A stretch of DNA of 64,000 nucleotides from Geobacter sp. (GTDB lineage Bacteria > Desulfobacterota > Desulfuromonadia > Geobacterales > Geobacteraceae): contig PJFC01000002.1 of the NCBI GenBank assembly GCA_003574885.1, positions 186,001 through 250,000 on the forward strand, in the 5' to 3' direction. Numbering within the stretch: the first letter of the stretch is position 1; every line of letters starts with the position of its first letter. A program made the position numbers and the translations under genes. Shown in pieces: positions 55,164-64,000 of the stretch. Under the pieces are notes generated by a model. That model was given only the letters and a program-made list of their open reading frames with translations, ran no database searches and was not told the origin of the DNA.

Positions 55164-56231
55164 ATGTCAGGTTGCACCAACTGCAAGGATTCGCTGGAGG
55201 CCCAGGTAAAGGCACTCAAGGACCTTATCGAGGTGGCTCGGGCCGTTGTTTCGACTCTCGACCTCGATACGGTGTTGCAGGCTATTTTGACGAGCGCCAT
55301 GCGTTTTGCGGAGACTCCGGCCGGCAGCGTGGCACTCTATGATGACCGGAAGATGGAACTTTCCCTCCATGCCCATGCAGGCCTGTCGGCCAGCTTCATT
55401 AAGAAGGAGCGCTGGGATGTCACTTCCGGCGGATTGACGGAAAAAGTGCTCTCTGCCGGCGAGATTCTTTTTATCGAAGACACCGCTGAAACCTCGTTTT
55501 TCAACAATCCCGTCGCCCTTGACGAGGGAATCCGTTCCCTCATTTGTGTACCTCTGGTGGTCCAGAAGCGAACCGTCGGGGTGCTCTACCTCGATGATTT
55601 TGTTCCCCGCCAGTTTGACCGGGAAAAGCTCAACCTGCTGTCGGTTCTGTCCTCTTTCGCGGCTATGGCCATTTACAACGCCAAACTCCACAACCGGACC
55701 AAGTTGATGGCCATCACCGATGCGTTGACCGGCCTCCACAACCATCGCTATTTCCGGCAGCAGTTTCCCCTGGAACTGAAACGGGCCAAGCGCTATAAGA
55801 AGCCGATTACTCTTGTCATGCTTGATGTGGACGATTTCAAAAAGTTCAATGATACCTACGGGCATTCTACCGGTGATCTGATTCTTGCCTCCATCGGCGA
55901 AATCATTGCCATGACCTTACGCCGGGTCGACTTTGCGTTCCGCTATGGGGGTGAGGAGTTCGTGATACTGTTGCCGGAAACGAAATTGGAGAGCGCTATT
56001 CCGGTGGCGGAGAGGATCCGGGAGCGAATTGAAAGGGAGACGGTAACGGCACTCAAGGGAATTGCCGACTGCGGCGTTACGGTCAGTGTCGGTGTAGTTT
56101 CCTATCCGGAAAACAGCAGCGCCCAGGATGAACTGTTCAACAAGGTAGACGCACTCCTCTACCGTGCGAAGAGAGAAGGAAAGAACAGGGTGTACTTCGA
56201 TCGTAATGATACGGACGGTACGGAAGGATAA
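55164..56231 (+). CDS. GAF-GGDEF diguanylate cyclase
   Basis: A 355-aa soluble protein. GAF domain at about 25-180 (LDLDTVLQAILTSAMRFAE..VLYLDDF), then a GGDEF domain (ITDALTGLHNHRYF, DVDDFKKFNDTYGHSTGD) with the active signature YGGEEF and an RxxD inhibitory site five residues before it (RRVD). It should make c-di-GMP and be product-inhibited. ATG 55164 is preferred over 55152 for its GGGGA spacing. The beta-helix gene follows 17 bp later. Confidence 0.94.
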   Translation: MSGCTNCKDSLEAQVKALKDLIEVARAVVSTLDLDTVLQAILTSAMRFAETPAGSVALYDDRKMELSLHAHAGLSASFIKKERWDVTSGGLTEKVLSAGEILFIEDTAETSFFNNPVALDEGIRSLICVPLVVQKRTVGVLYLDDFVPRQFDREKLNLLSVLSSFAAMAIYNAKLHNRTKLMAITDALTGLHNHRYFRQQFPLELKRAKRYKKPITLVMLDVDDFKKFNDTYGHSTGDLILASIGEIIAMTLRRVDFAFRYGGEEFVILLPETKLESAIPVAERIRERIERETVTALKGIADCGVTVSVGVVSYPENSSAQDELFNKVDALLYRAKREGKNRVYFDRNDTDGTEG

Positions 56232-56248
56232 AACCTGGGAAGTCATCC

Positions 56249-57454
56249 ATGGATCTGATTATGAAAGTAGATACTTGCCGGCTGATGCCGGTTGTTTTAA
56301 TTCTGGGCATATGGGTCGGGAGTGCTTCTGGTGCCGCTCCAGCCGATGTCGTGTCGCCAGACCCGGTTTCCCGCACGGAACACTCAGCGACGGGGCCTGC
56401 CGATGGCGCTTCGCCGCAGCGTGCAGTATCCCTTCGAGCTGCTGACACGATCTACCGAAACAAGGTGCTCATTGAGGACACCGTCTTGCGGGGCGAGGTA
56501 CTTGTCGAGGGGGCGCTCACAGTGGCTCCTCAGGCGACCCTGACCATAGAACCAGGGACCGTCATACGGTTCCGCCGCACGGAAAGCAGTGCAGGCGGAG
56601 GGGCCGCGCTCGTCGTACGCGGGCGTATTCTCGCCAACGGCAACGGTGAAAAACCGGTACGTTTCACCTCCGCCGATGACGGGTCAGCGAGCGGCTGGGA
56701 CGGGATCGTTCTTCTTGCAAGCGACAAAAAGAACCTCCTGGAACACTGTCGGGTGGAAGGTGCCGGGATTGGTTGCGAGGCACTGTTTTCAAGCTTCTCC
56801 ATGAAATATGTCCAGTTCGTCGCCTGTCATACCGGCATCGTGCTCAAGGAGAGCACAGCTGTAATCATCGGTGGCGGTTCGGGGGGCGGCGATGTGGGGA
56901 TGGTGCTGAGGGATAGCGAGGTCGATCTACGGGAGGCGGTCTTTACCGGAAATCGCCGGGGGCTCGTTGCAGCAGGCACCTCACTCTTTCTGTCCGGCGT
57001 TACATTTTCGGATAACAGGGAGGCGGGGATCATTGCCGATAATTGCCGCCTCAGGATAAGTAGCAGCAGCTTTGCGGGCAACGGCATCGGGTTGGGGCTG
57101 ACGTCCTGCGAAGGTGGGATTGACGCCTGCCGGATCGAAAATAATGCCGGTGACGGTCTGTTCCTCGACAGGTCGAGGTTGAAAGTAAGCGGCAATGAAA
57201 TATCCCACAACGGCAAGGCCGGGCTCCGGGTGTCCGACGGGGGGAGCGTTGCATGGGGAAACAGTTTCAGTGCCAATGGAGAGTACGATCTCTACAATGC
57301 CGGCAGTGACGATTTCACGGCAATCGGCAACTGGTGGGGGGGGGTGCCGGCAAGTGGCATCGTTCAGCGTATTTACGGACAACACCAGGATCAGAGCCGT
57401 GGTAAGGTCAGATATGAGCCGTTCCAGCCGGAAAGTGCCGCAAACGGACTTTGA
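56249..57454 (+). CDS. Secreted right-handed beta-helix protein
   Basis: A 401-aa protein with a membrane-type N-terminal signal and a repetitive NosD/pectate-lyase-like parallel beta-helix (turns such as SGVTFSDNREAGIIADNCRL, HNGKAGLRVSDGGSVAWGN) over residues 80-390. It ends with QHQDQSRGKVRYEPF, typical of closing strands. Predicted carbohydrate-binding or surface structural role. It directly follows the diguanylate cyclase, which fits surface or biofilm biology. Confidence 0.88.
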   Translation: MDLIMKVDTCRLMPVVLILGIWVGSASGAAPADVVSPDPVSRTEHSATGPADGASPQRAVSLRAADTIYRNKVLIEDTVLRGEVLVEGALTVAPQATLTIEPGTVIRFRRTESSAGGGAALVVRGRILANGNGEKPVRFTSADDGSASGWDGIVLLASDKKNLLEHCRVEGAGIGCEALFSSFSMKYVQFVACHTGIVLKESTAVIIGGGSGGGDVGMVLRDSEVDLREAVFTGNRRGLVAAGTSLFLSGVTFSDNREAGIIADNCRLRISSSSFAGNGIGLGLTSCEGGIDACRIENNAGDGLFLDRSRLKVSGNEISHNGKAGLRVSDGGSVAWGNSFSANGEYDLYNAGSDDFTAIGNWWGGVPASGIVQRIYGQHQDQSRGKVRYEPFQPESAANGL

Positions 57455-57525
57455 CCATCGGGGCAACGATGAGCACATCTTGAAAGCGGTTGCCAACAGC
57501 CCCCCATACATGGTAGTTTCGCCCT

Positions 57526-58668
57526 ATGTCGATCTATCTCGATAACGCTGCTACATCCTTTCCCAAACCGGATACGGTCTACCGGGCCGTTGATCAAACC
57601 CTGCGTGAAATAGGGGTCGGTCCCGGGCGGGGAGGATATCGCCGCGGCCTCGAGGCAGGAAGACTGGTCTTCCGCGCCCGAGAAGCGGTTTCAGGGCTGA
57701 TAGGCGCCGGGAATTCTGAACGCATCGTCTTTACCCACAGCGCCACCGAGGCCCTCAATCTGGCGGTGAACGGGCTGCTCCGTCCGGGCGACCACGTCAT
57801 CACCACCACCATGGAACATAACTCCCTGGCACGGCCACTGCACCTGGCTGAACAGCGAGGCGTAGAGGTTACCTGGCTGCAGGCGGACGGCAGGGGGGCC
57901 ATCGACAGCCGTCAGCTCTCCGAAGTCCTTCGGCCCGAAAGCCGGCTTGTTGCCCTGTCCCATTGCTCCAACGTGACGGGGACCATACAGCCGGTGGCCG
58001 AAATCGGCGCCATTGCACGGGGAGCCGGTGTTTTATTTCTGGTGGATGCTGCCCAGAGTGCCGGTTCACTTCCGATTGACGTGGAGGGAATGTCCATCGA
58101 TCTCCTGGCGGCACCGGGACACAAGGGTTTGCTTGGCCCCCAGGGAACCGGCTTTCTCTATGTTGGCGCGGGAATCGAACTGACACCTCTCATAGTGGGG
58201 GGGACAGGCGGCCATTCCAGCGGCCTTGACCAGCCGGTTGCCATGCCGGAGCATCTGGAAAGCGGCACACCCAACACTCCCGGCATCGCCGGGCTGCTCG
58301 CGGGTATTGAATTTATACTGAATACCGGTGTGGCGACCATCCGTTCAACAGAACAGGCCCGGGTCGCTCAGATCGTCGAGGGCCTCGGTTCGATCCCCGG
58401 AGTTACCCTTTACGGGCCTGCTGATCCGGAACGCCGGGGAAGTGTCGTCTCCTTCACGGTTTCCGGCTTCGATCCCTCCAGAATCGGATTTCAACTCGAC
58501 CAGGATTATGGCATCAGCGTCAGGGTCGGGCTTCACTGTGCTCCCCTGGCACATCAGACCATCGGCACCTATCCGGAGGGGACCGTGAGAGTGAGCCCCG
58601 GCTGGTTAACCACCTCCCGGGATATAGACGTGTTCCTGCAGGCGCTGCATGCCATCGTGTCACAATAA
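57526..58668 (+). CDS. Class V aminotransferase: cysteine desulfurase / selenocysteine lyase type
   Basis: A 380-aa PLP enzyme starting MSIYLDNAATSFPKP. The PLP lysine is Lys200 in APGHKGLLGPQG, the histidine-loop TMEHNSLARP is present, and the active cysteine is Cys338 in RVGLHCAPLAHQTIGT. It fits the EF2568-like branch of cysteine desulfurases, some members of which occur next to selenium-metabolism genes. It removes sulfur from cysteine or selenium from selenocysteine. No iron-sulfur scaffold is adjacent. It is followed by a lipoprotein gene 14 bp later. Confidence 0.9.
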   Translation: MSIYLDNAATSFPKPDTVYRAVDQTLREIGVGPGRGGYRRGLEAGRLVFRAREAVSGLIGAGNSERIVFTHSATEALNLAVNGLLRPGDHVITTTMEHNSLARPLHLAEQRGVEVTWLQADGRGAIDSRQLSEVLRPESRLVALSHCSNVTGTIQPVAEIGAIARGAGVLFLVDAAQSAGSLPIDVEGMSIDLLAAPGHKGLLGPQGTGFLYVGAGIELTPLIVGGTGGHSSGLDQPVAMPEHLESGTPNTPGIAGLLAGIEFILNTGVATIRSTEQARVAQIVEGLGSIPGVTLYGPADPERRGSVVSFTVSGFDPSRIGFQLDQDYGISVRVGLHCAPLAHQTIGTYPEGTVRVSPGWLTTSRDIDVFLQALHAIVSQ

Positions 58669-58682
58669 ATAAGGGGGAAGGT

Positions 58683-58949
58683 ATGAGAAAAGGGGTTTTC
58701 TCGCTGCTCTGTTTCCTGATGCTGTTCGCCGGGTGCTCGCTGCCGCCGGAACGGCCGGTAACCAAGGATGAGCTGTACAAGACCGGCATCTATAGCTATT
58801 ACACCATCAAGGAGTCGCCGGAAAGCGTCCTTGCTGCCCTCAACCAGGAAGGTGAGGTTGTCCTCGAAGGCCAGTTCAAGGACCGGCTTATCTACATAAA
58901 AATCCTGGCCACCAGCCAGGGACTGCAGGTTCATTTTTCCGACCGCTGA
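58683..58949 (+). CDS. Small lipoprotein
   Basis: An 88-aa lipoprotein with lipobox LFAGC at Cys18 after a basic start (MRKGVFSLLCFLMLFAGC). The mature part is short (LLAALNQEGEVVLEGQFKDR-like strands). Function unknown. It lies between the aminotransferase and phoH genes, 14 and 22 bp away, probably one operon. Confidence 0.82.
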   Translation: MRKGVFSLLCFLMLFAGCSLPPERPVTKDELYKTGIYSYYTIKESPESVLAALNQEGEVVLEGQFKDRLIYIKILATSQGLQVHFSDR

Positions 58950-58971
58950 TTTCCGCCGAAGAAAGGTAACG

Positions 58972-60288
58972 ATGAAAAATTTCGTGCTCGACACCAATGT
59001 CCTCCTTTATGATCCACAGGCCCTGTTCCGCTTCCAGGAAAACAACATCATCATCCCCATAACTGTTATCGAGGAGATCGACCGGTTCAAGAAGGATATG
59101 AACGAGACCGGCCGCAACGCCCGTCAGGTCTCCCGTTATCTCGATGATCTCAGGAAAAAAGGATCCCTTGCCGAAGGCCTTACCCTCGAAAGCGGCGGCA
59201 GCCTGCGTGTCGAGATCTACGAAGAGCGGGTCATGAAGCGCCTTCCGCCCGAGCTGAGGGAAGAGCGGGGTGACAACCGCATCCTCGCGGTTGCGGTGGA
59301 TGTCAAGGAGCGCAACCCTGACCTGCCGGTCATTTTTGTCACCAAGGACACTAATCTTCGGATCAAGGCCGACGCGATCGGCCTGGTTGCAGAGGATTAC
59401 GAATCGGACAAGGTGGCCATCGAGGAACTCTATCCCGGTTTTGTGGAGATGGATGCGGCCCCTGATCTGATCGACCGTTTTCACGGGCAGGGATGGGCGG
59501 AACTCGACAATGACTATCTCCCCAACCAGTTCGTCACGCTGAAAGATGCTCTCAACCCGTCCCATACTGCTATCGGCCGCTTCGATGCAGCCCAGCGCCG
59601 ACTCGTGCCGCTCCGCAAGATCGGCCGCGAAGGGATATGGAGCATCCATCCTCGCAATCGTGAGCAAGCCTTTGCCCTTGACGCTCTCCTGGACGACAAC
59701 GTCAAGCTCGTAACCCTTGTGGGCAAAGCAGGAACCGGCAAGACCCTCCTGGCGATAGCCGCAGGACTCCAGAAGACCGCCGAGGAGAATGCCTTTAATC
59801 GGCTCCTCGTCTCCCGTCCGGTCTTTCCCATGGGAAAGGACCTGGGTTTTCTCCCCGGAGATATCGAGGAAAAGCTCACTCCCTGGATGCAGCCGATCTT
59901 CGACAACGTCGAACTGCTCCTCACGGGGCACGAGGGAGAGAAGCGCCACAGCAAGGGGTATAAAGAGCTTATGGCCATGGGGCTCATGGAGATCGAGCCT
60001 CTGACCTATATCCGGGGGCGTTCCATCCCGAACCAGTTCATGATCGTGGACGAGGCGCAGAACCTCACCCCCCACGAGATCAAGACCATCGTAACCCGGG
60101 CCGGCGAGGGGACCAAGATTGTCCTCACCGGCGACCCTTACCAGATCGACAATCCCTACGTCGACTCCTCCAGCAACGGTCTTACCTATGTGGTGGAGCG
60201 CTTCAAAGAGCAGTCCATCGCAGGGCACGTGACGATGATGAAGGGGGAGAGGTCGGAGCTTGCCGAACTCGCCGCCAATCTTCTCTGA
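58972..60288 (+). CDS. PIN-PhoH family ATPase/endoribonuclease-type protein
   Basis: A 438-aa fusion. Residues 1-140 are a PIN domain (VLDTNVLLYDPQALFRF, GDNRILAVA), and 225-438 a PhoH P-loop ATPase with LVGKAGTGKTLLAIA and LTPHEIKTIVTRAGEGTKIVLTGDPYQID. The PIN-PhoH form (PhoH2/YlaK) couples RNA cleavage to ATP-driven unwinding in studied relatives. It sits behind a lipoprotein gene and ahead of a large palindrome. Confidence 0.94.
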   Translation: MKNFVLDTNVLLYDPQALFRFQENNIIIPITVIEEIDRFKKDMNETGRNARQVSRYLDDLRKKGSLAEGLTLESGGSLRVEIYEERVMKRLPPELREERGDNRILAVAVDVKERNPDLPVIFVTKDTNLRIKADAIGLVAEDYESDKVAIEELYPGFVEMDAAPDLIDRFHGQGWAELDNDYLPNQFVTLKDALNPSHTAIGRFDAAQRRLVPLRKIGREGIWSIHPRNREQAFALDALLDDNVKLVTLVGKAGTGKTLLAIAAGLQKTAEENAFNRLLVSRPVFPMGKDLGFLPGDIEEKLTPWMQPIFDNVELLLTGHEGEKRHSKGYKELMAMGLMEIEPLTYIRGRSIPNQFMIVDEAQNLTPHEIKTIVTRAGEGTKIVLTGDPYQIDNPYVDSSSNGLTYVVERFKEQSIAGHVTMMKGERSELAELAANLL

Positions 60289-60407
60289 GAAACGCGCCTT
60301 TTGCCCAATCTCTGCGTTGGGCTGCTGATTTGGTTGTGCGGCGTACCTCCCAGTACGCCTCCGCCCAAATCTTCGCCCGCCTTGACCTTGGCCAAAAATC
60401 GCGTTTC
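60289..60407. repeat. Large composite palindromic element
   Basis: Nested imperfect inverted repeats: outer arms 60289-60306 and 60390-60407 (gaaacgcg / cgcgtttc), inner hairpins 60303-60322 (gcccaa/ttgggc) and 60327-60371 around ggcgtac/gtacgcc. It forms a cruciform-like fold between phoH and tsaD. It looks like a REP- or MITE-type intergenic element; family and copy number cannot be judged here. Confidence 0.7.
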
Positions 60408-60446
60408 ATGGATAGAACGGTGCAAATAATACAAAAGCTGAATTCA

Positions 60447-60477
60447 CCGGGGCGTGTAAGCGCCCCGCATTTTTTTA
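60447..60477 (+). terminator. Intrinsic terminator before tsaD
   Basis: ggggcg/cgccccg stem (60449-60454, 60461-60466) followed by gca and seven T. Confidence 0.85.
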
Positions 60478-60500
60478 ACGTTGAACCCTGAACGGTATTT

Positions 60501-61532
60501 ATGCTCCTACTTGCCATAGAATCTTCCTGTGATGAGACAGCTGCGGCGGTGGTGCGGGATGGCCGGATGGTGCTCTCGTCCGTTGTCGCTTCCCAGATTG
60601 CCGTCCATGCCGACTATGGCGGGGTGGTGCCGGAAATCGCCTCCCGCCAGCATCTGGAAGCAGTGGTCCCTGTCGTGGAACAGGCTCTCAGGGATGCGGG
60701 CATCTGCTTGTCCGATCTTGAAGGAATCGCTGCGACCCAGGGGCCTGGTCTTGCTGGAGCATTGCTCGTCGGTCTTTCCATTGCCAAGGCGCTGGCGTTT
60801 GCCAACCGGATTCCCCTGGTCGGCATCAACCACATCGAAGGGCACCTGTTTGCCCCGTTCCTGGAGCAGCCGGTGCAGTTTCCTTTTCTGGCGCTCGTGG
60901 TTTCCGGCGGTCACTCCCACCTCTACCGGGTGGACGGCTTCGGTCGTTACCGTACTCTTGGGCAAACCGTGGATGACGCGGCCGGCGAGGCCTTTGACAA
61001 GGTTGCCAAACTCCTCGGTTTCCCCTATCCAGGCGGCGCGCTCATTGATCGACTCGCGGTTGACGGTGACCCCGCTGCCGTCAAGTTCCCCCGACCCCTT
61101 CTCCACGACGGCAGCTGCAATTTCAGCTTCAGCGGTCTCAAGACGGCGGTTCTGACCCATCTGCAGAAACACCCCCTGGGCGGTACCGACGACCCGCGTC
61201 TCCCCGACCTCTGTGCTTCCTTTCAGGCTGCCGTCTGTGATGTCCTTGTCGCCAAGACTTCCGCGGCAATGGCGGGATCAGGCTGTAGCCGACTGATTGT
61301 GGCCGGCGGGGTGGCCTGTAACAGCGCCCTGCGAAGGGCAATGGGTCACTTTGCCGAGGCTCGTGGCATCGAACTGCATATCCCCCCTCCGGCGCTCTGT
61401 GCGGACAATGCCGCCATGCTGGCAGTGCCGGCTGATTATTACCTGGAGCACGGCATGGAAAGCGGTCTGGGGCTCGATGCTCTGGCAGTCTGGCCCCTCG
61501 ATAGCATAACGGCAAGGCTGGGGGCGAGGTGA
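60501..61532 (+). CDS. tsaD: tRNA N6-adenosine threonylcarbamoyltransferase
   Basis: A 343-aa TsaD. It joins the threonylcarbamoyl group to adenosine 37 of ANN-decoding tRNAs with TsaB and TsaE. Seen: IESSCDETAAAVV, QGPGLAGALLVGL, HIEGHLFAPF (metal His), VSGGHSHLY, and DDAAGEAFDKVAKLLG. Length and motifs are typical. Its stop overlaps the following rsmA region, so the two are coupled. Confidence 0.97.
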   Translation: MLLLAIESSCDETAAAVVRDGRMVLSSVVASQIAVHADYGGVVPEIASRQHLEAVVPVVEQALRDAGICLSDLEGIAATQGPGLAGALLVGLSIAKALAFANRIPLVGINHIEGHLFAPFLEQPVQFPFLALVVSGGHSHLYRVDGFGRYRTLGQTVDDAAGEAFDKVAKLLGFPYPGGALIDRLAVDGDPAAVKFPRPLLHDGSCNFSFSGLKTAVLTHLQKHPLGGTDDPRLPDLCASFQAAVCDVLVAKTSAAMAGSGCSRLIVAGGVACNSALRRAMGHFAEARGIELHIPPPALCADNAAMLAVPADYYLEHGMESGLGLDALAVWPLDSITARLGAR

Positions 61533-61534
61533 CG

Positions 61535-62356
61535 ATGGAACGGATACGGCCTAAAAAAGCCCTCGGGCAGAATTTCCTTACCGACCATAATGTCCTTGCC
61601 CGCATCGTTGATACGGTTGAGCTTGCCCCTGATGACCATGTGCTTGAAGTCGGACCGGGTCAGGGTGCTCTGACACGTCTCCTGGCCGCTCGGGCTGCCC
61701 GGGTGGTTGCTGTGGAACTGGATCGCCAACTGGTGCCGCTCCTGCGCCGGGAATTTGCCGACAGCGGGAAGGTAGAGGTCGTGGAGGCCGATATTCTGCG
61801 GGCCGATCTGCCTGAGTTGCTTGGTAACCGCTGGGAGGGGCGCTGGAAGGTTGCGGCCAACCTTCCGTACAATATTTCCACCCCCGTTCTTTTCCAGTTC
61901 ATGGAACACCGTCAACTCTTTTCCCGCCTTGTGCTCATGCTCCAGAAGGAGGTTGGGGAACGTCTGGCCGCTCCCCCCGACTGTAAGGAATACGGTGTGC
62001 TGTCAGTATTCTGCCAGCTCCATTTCGACATCAGACGGATGTTCCTCGTCAAGCCGGGCTCGTTTTTCCCGGCACCCAAGGTCGATTCGGTCGTCCTGCG
62101 GCTTATCCCCCTTGCCGAACCTCGGGTCACGGTGGGTGATGAAGCCCTGTTCCGTCGAGTAGTGAAGTCTGCCTTCAGCCAGCGGCGCAAAACCCTCTGG
62201 AATTGTCTGAAGAGCGGACAGTTCCTTGATGAGGAAGTACAGTTGCGGAAAGTCCTCGACGACTGCGGGATCAACCCGTCAAGACGTGGCGAAACCCTTT
62301 CCCTTGAAGATTTCGCCCGTCTCGCCAATGCCCTGGAACTGTCCGTAAAGCCGTGA
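61535..62356 (+). CDS. rsmA: 16S rRNA (adenine1518/1519-N6)-dimethyltransferase
   Basis: A 273-aa RsmA/KsgA. It adds four methyl groups to two adenosines near the 16S 3' end. Motifs: RPKKALGQNFLTD, VLEVGPGQGALTRLL (SAM loop), ADILRADL, and NLPYNISTPV (catalytic). ATG 61535 is chosen; a GTG two codons upstream is also possible. tsaD precedes and overlaps, a common pairing of translation-quality genes. Confidence 0.96.
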   Translation: MERIRPKKALGQNFLTDHNVLARIVDTVELAPDDHVLEVGPGQGALTRLLAARAARVVAVELDRQLVPLLRREFADSGKVEVVEADILRADLPELLGNRWEGRWKVAANLPYNISTPVLFQFMEHRQLFSRLVLMLQKEVGERLAAPPDCKEYGVLSVFCQLHFDIRRMFLVKPGSFFPAPKVDSVVLRLIPLAEPRVTVGDEALFRRVVKSAFSQRRKTLWNCLKSGQFLDEEVQLRKVLDDCGINPSRRGETLSLEDFARLANALELSVKP

Positions 62357-62421
62357 AAAGAGTGGCGTGCAGGCTCTGTTTTGTGATATAAAGTTCGCTT
62401 GATTATCTCCGGGAGGATGCT

Positions 62422-63774
62422 ATGAAGATTTGCGTATTCGGCGCCGGTTATGTCGGTCTGGTGGCTGCCGCTTGTTTTGCCGAGAGCGGCAATACCGTTA
62501 TCGCCGTCGATGTTGACCTGTCCAAGATAGAAGGACTGAAGCAGGGCATCATCCCGATCTACGAGCCGGGGCTCAAGGAGTTGGTGCTTCGTAACCAGGC
62601 GGAAGGGCGACTCTCTTTTACTACCGACGTTCCTCAGGCGGTGAAAGAATCACTCATAAACTTCATTGCCGTCGGCACTCCTCCGGGTGAGGATGGTTCG
62701 GCAGATCTTCAGTATGTGCTGGCCGTGGCCCGTGAAATCGGTCGCAACATGGATAGTTTCAAGATCGTCGTCGACAAGTCGACGGTTCCGGTGGGGACCG
62801 CTGACAAGGTCCGTGCCGCTCTGCAGGAGGAGCTGGACAGGCGCGGAACCTTGCTGGAGTTTGACGTCGTCTCCAATCCCGAATTCCTGAAGGAAGGTGC
62901 GGCCATCGAGGATTTCATGAAGCCGGACCGGGTGGTGATCGGCACAGACAACGTCCGGACTGCCGAACTGATGAAGGAACTCTACGAACCGTTCATGCGC
63001 AAGCATAACCGGCTTATTGTCATGGACATCCGGAGTGCCGAGATGACCAAATACGCTGCCAATGCCATGCTCGCCACCCGGATCTCCTTTATGAACCAGG
63101 TTGCGCTCCTTTGCGAGCGGTTGGGTGCGGATGTGGCGTCCGTCCGGGAGGGGATCGGCTCCGATTCACGCATCGGCTACGACTTCCTCTTTCCCGGCCC
63201 CGGTTATGGCGGTTCATGTTTTCCCAAGGACGTGAAGGCGCTCATCCGGACCGCAGAAGAGAGCGACTACGATTTTCTCCTGCTTAAGGCTGTGGAGGAA
63301 GTGAACGAGCGGCAGAAGCAGGTCCTTTCCCGCAAGGTACTTCAATCTCTCGGTGATCCTGCCAAGGAACGGCCGCTTGCGGGTCGCACCGTTGCCTGCT
63401 GGGGGCTTGCGTTCAAACCACGGACCGATGACATGCGGGAGGCACCTGCAATCACTATCATCGAAAACCTGCTAGCCCAGGGGGCCACGGTGCGAGCCCA
63501 TGATCCCGAGGCTCTGAAAGAGGCCAAAAAGCAGTTCGGCGACCGGATAACTTACAGCACCAACCAGTACGAGATACTGGCTGATGCAGACGTTCTGGTG
63601 ATCATCACTGACTGGAGCGAGTATCGCAACCCCGATTTCGACCGGATAAAGGCCGAACTCAAGGAGCCATTCATCATAGATGGCCGCAATCTTTACAAGC
63701 TTGGCCGGATGCGCGATGCCGGTTTCCACTATGTCCCCCTCGGGCGGAACGGCCTGTCCTCTGAGGGCAAATAG
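62422..63774 (+). CDS. UDP-glucose 6-dehydrogenase
   Basis: A 450-aa enzyme oxidising UDP-glucose to UDP-glucuronate with 2 NAD+. Seen: [19 protein letters not shown] (NAD loop), STVPVGTA, and the catalytic-Cys loop [12 protein letters not shown] (Cys in GGSCF). Length and motifs are normal. It is followed 2 bp later by a UXS-like gene, so it feeds UDP-glucuronate to a UDP-xylose synthesis step. Confidence 0.96.
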   Translation: MKICVFGAGYVGLVAAACFAESGNTVIAVDVDLSKIEGLKQGIIPIYEPGLKELVLRNQAEGRLSFTTDVPQAVKESLINFIAVGTPPGEDGSADLQYVLAVAREIGRNMDSFKIVVDKSTVPVGTADKVRAALQEELDRRGTLLEFDVVSNPEFLKEGAAIEDFMKPDRVVIGTDNVRTAELMKELYEPFMRKHNRLIVMDIRSAEMTKYAANAMLATRISFMNQVALLCERLGADVASVREGIGSDSRIGYDFLFPGPGYGGSCFPKDVKALIRTAEESDYDFLLLKAVEEVNERQKQVLSRKVLQSLGDPAKERPLAGRTVACWGLAFKPRTDDMREAPAITIIENLLAQGATVRAHDPEALKEAKKQFGDRITYSTNQYEILADADVLVIITDWSEYRNPDFDRIKAELKEPFIIDGRNLYKLGRMRDAGFHYVPLGRNGLSSEGK

Positions 63775-63776
63775 CG

Positions 63777-64000
63777 ATGCGTGTTCTTGTTACCGGCGGT
63801 GCCGGTTTTATCGGTTCACATCTCTGTGAACGGCTTGTCCGGGATGGTCATGACGTCCTCTGTCTCGACAATTTCTTCACCGGCTCCAAGCTCAATGTTG
63901 CCCGTCTCATGGGGGAATCGCGTTTCGAACTGATCCGTCACGACATTACCCAGCCGATCCTGCTTGAGGTTGACCGGATCTACAACCTTGCCTGCCCGGC
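63777..64000 (+). CDS. UDP-glucuronate decarboxylase (UXS)-like SDR, cut by window end
   Basis: The first 74 codons: [20 protein letters not shown] (Rossmann GxxGxxG), [39 protein letters not shown]. These match UDP-xylose synthase, which makes UDP-xylose from UDP-glucuronate. It starts two bases after the UDP-glucose dehydrogenase stop, consistent with one pathway for surface polysaccharide. Confidence 0.9.
   Translation, partial: MRVLVTGGAGFIGSHLCERLVRDGHDVLCLDNFFTGSKLNVARLMGESRFELIRHDITQPILLEVDRIYNLACP

Noticed and set aside
58888-60228. 446-aa minus-strand open frame opposite phoH
   Set aside because: Antisense shadow of the PIN-PhoH gene, without a ribosome site or recognisable domain.

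Overview
The window reads as chromosomal DNA of a Geobacter-like member of the Desulfuromonadia. It is GC-rich and gene-dense. Supporting markers are the mercury-methylation pair hgcA/hgcB, a periplasmic c-type haem sensor, a TatD/radical-SAM fusion, a B12-dependent ribonucleotide reductase and many two-component or c-di-GMP proteins. No phage, insertion sequence, CRISPR array or rRNA operon was seen; one tRNA-Leu is present.  Layout. 1-6.7 kb (mostly minus): an AsmA/DUF748-type protein cut by the window edge, an OmpA-like porin, MscL with a zinc ribbon, and a TatD-radical SAM fusion. 6.9-12.9 kb (plus): dnaE, accA, an RluB-type pseudouridine synthase and a small ribbon-helix-helix-like protein. 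12.9-21.2 kb (mostly minus): a deleted histidine-kinase pseudogene, a secreted subtilase, tRNA-Leu(CAG), a GspE-N-domain protein, rmuC, a 48-aa YtxH-like protein, a threonine aldolase and an SDR protein. 21.4-23.2 kb (plus): tlyA, a HIT protein and a DUF4124 protein. 23.7-26.6 kb (minus): an M-box Mg2+ riboswitch leading a PRC/MgtE_N/CBS protein and an Nramp-like transporter with altered metal-site motifs. 26.7-33.5 kb: lgt (plus), then a minus-strand five-gene set (APH/P-loop kinase, small 2-TM protein, Na+/solute symporter fused to a GAF-SpoIIE phosphatase, STAS antagonist, RsbW-like kinase) that looks like a membrane-transporter-driven partner-switching module.  33.8-42.9 kb (plus): a haem-c sensor with no output domain, a TPR lipoprotein, an oligopeptide ABC importer without its ATPases, a small unknown, a DUF815 AAA+ ATPase and then hgcA-hgcB. 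The most striking observation is here. The natural hgcA start (ATG at 41415, overlapping the previous stop) is in frame with the body of HgcA but separated from it by one UGA at 41520, directly after a Cys codon and followed by a stable stem-loop. It may be a selenocysteine codon, giving a Cys-Sec pair in a mercury-methylating enzyme. The alternatives are a nonsense mutation, a sequencing error or internal initiation.  43-50.2 kb: periplasmic beta-carbonic anhydrase, a beta-barrel protein, PepF-like peptidase behind an attenuator-like leader, a four-TM protein, thioesterase, lipoprotein, flavodoxin-fold reductase and small proteins. 50.5-64 kb: hybrid histidine kinase, nrdJ with two NrdR-like boxes, a GGDEF cyclase, a beta-helix protein, a class V aminotransferase (cysteine desulfurase / selenocysteine lyase type), a lipoprotein, PIN-PhoH, a large palindromic element, tsaD, rsmA, UDP-glucose dehydrogenase and the start of a UDP-xylose-synthase-like gene.  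All calls come from reading the sequence and translated frames; no database search was run.
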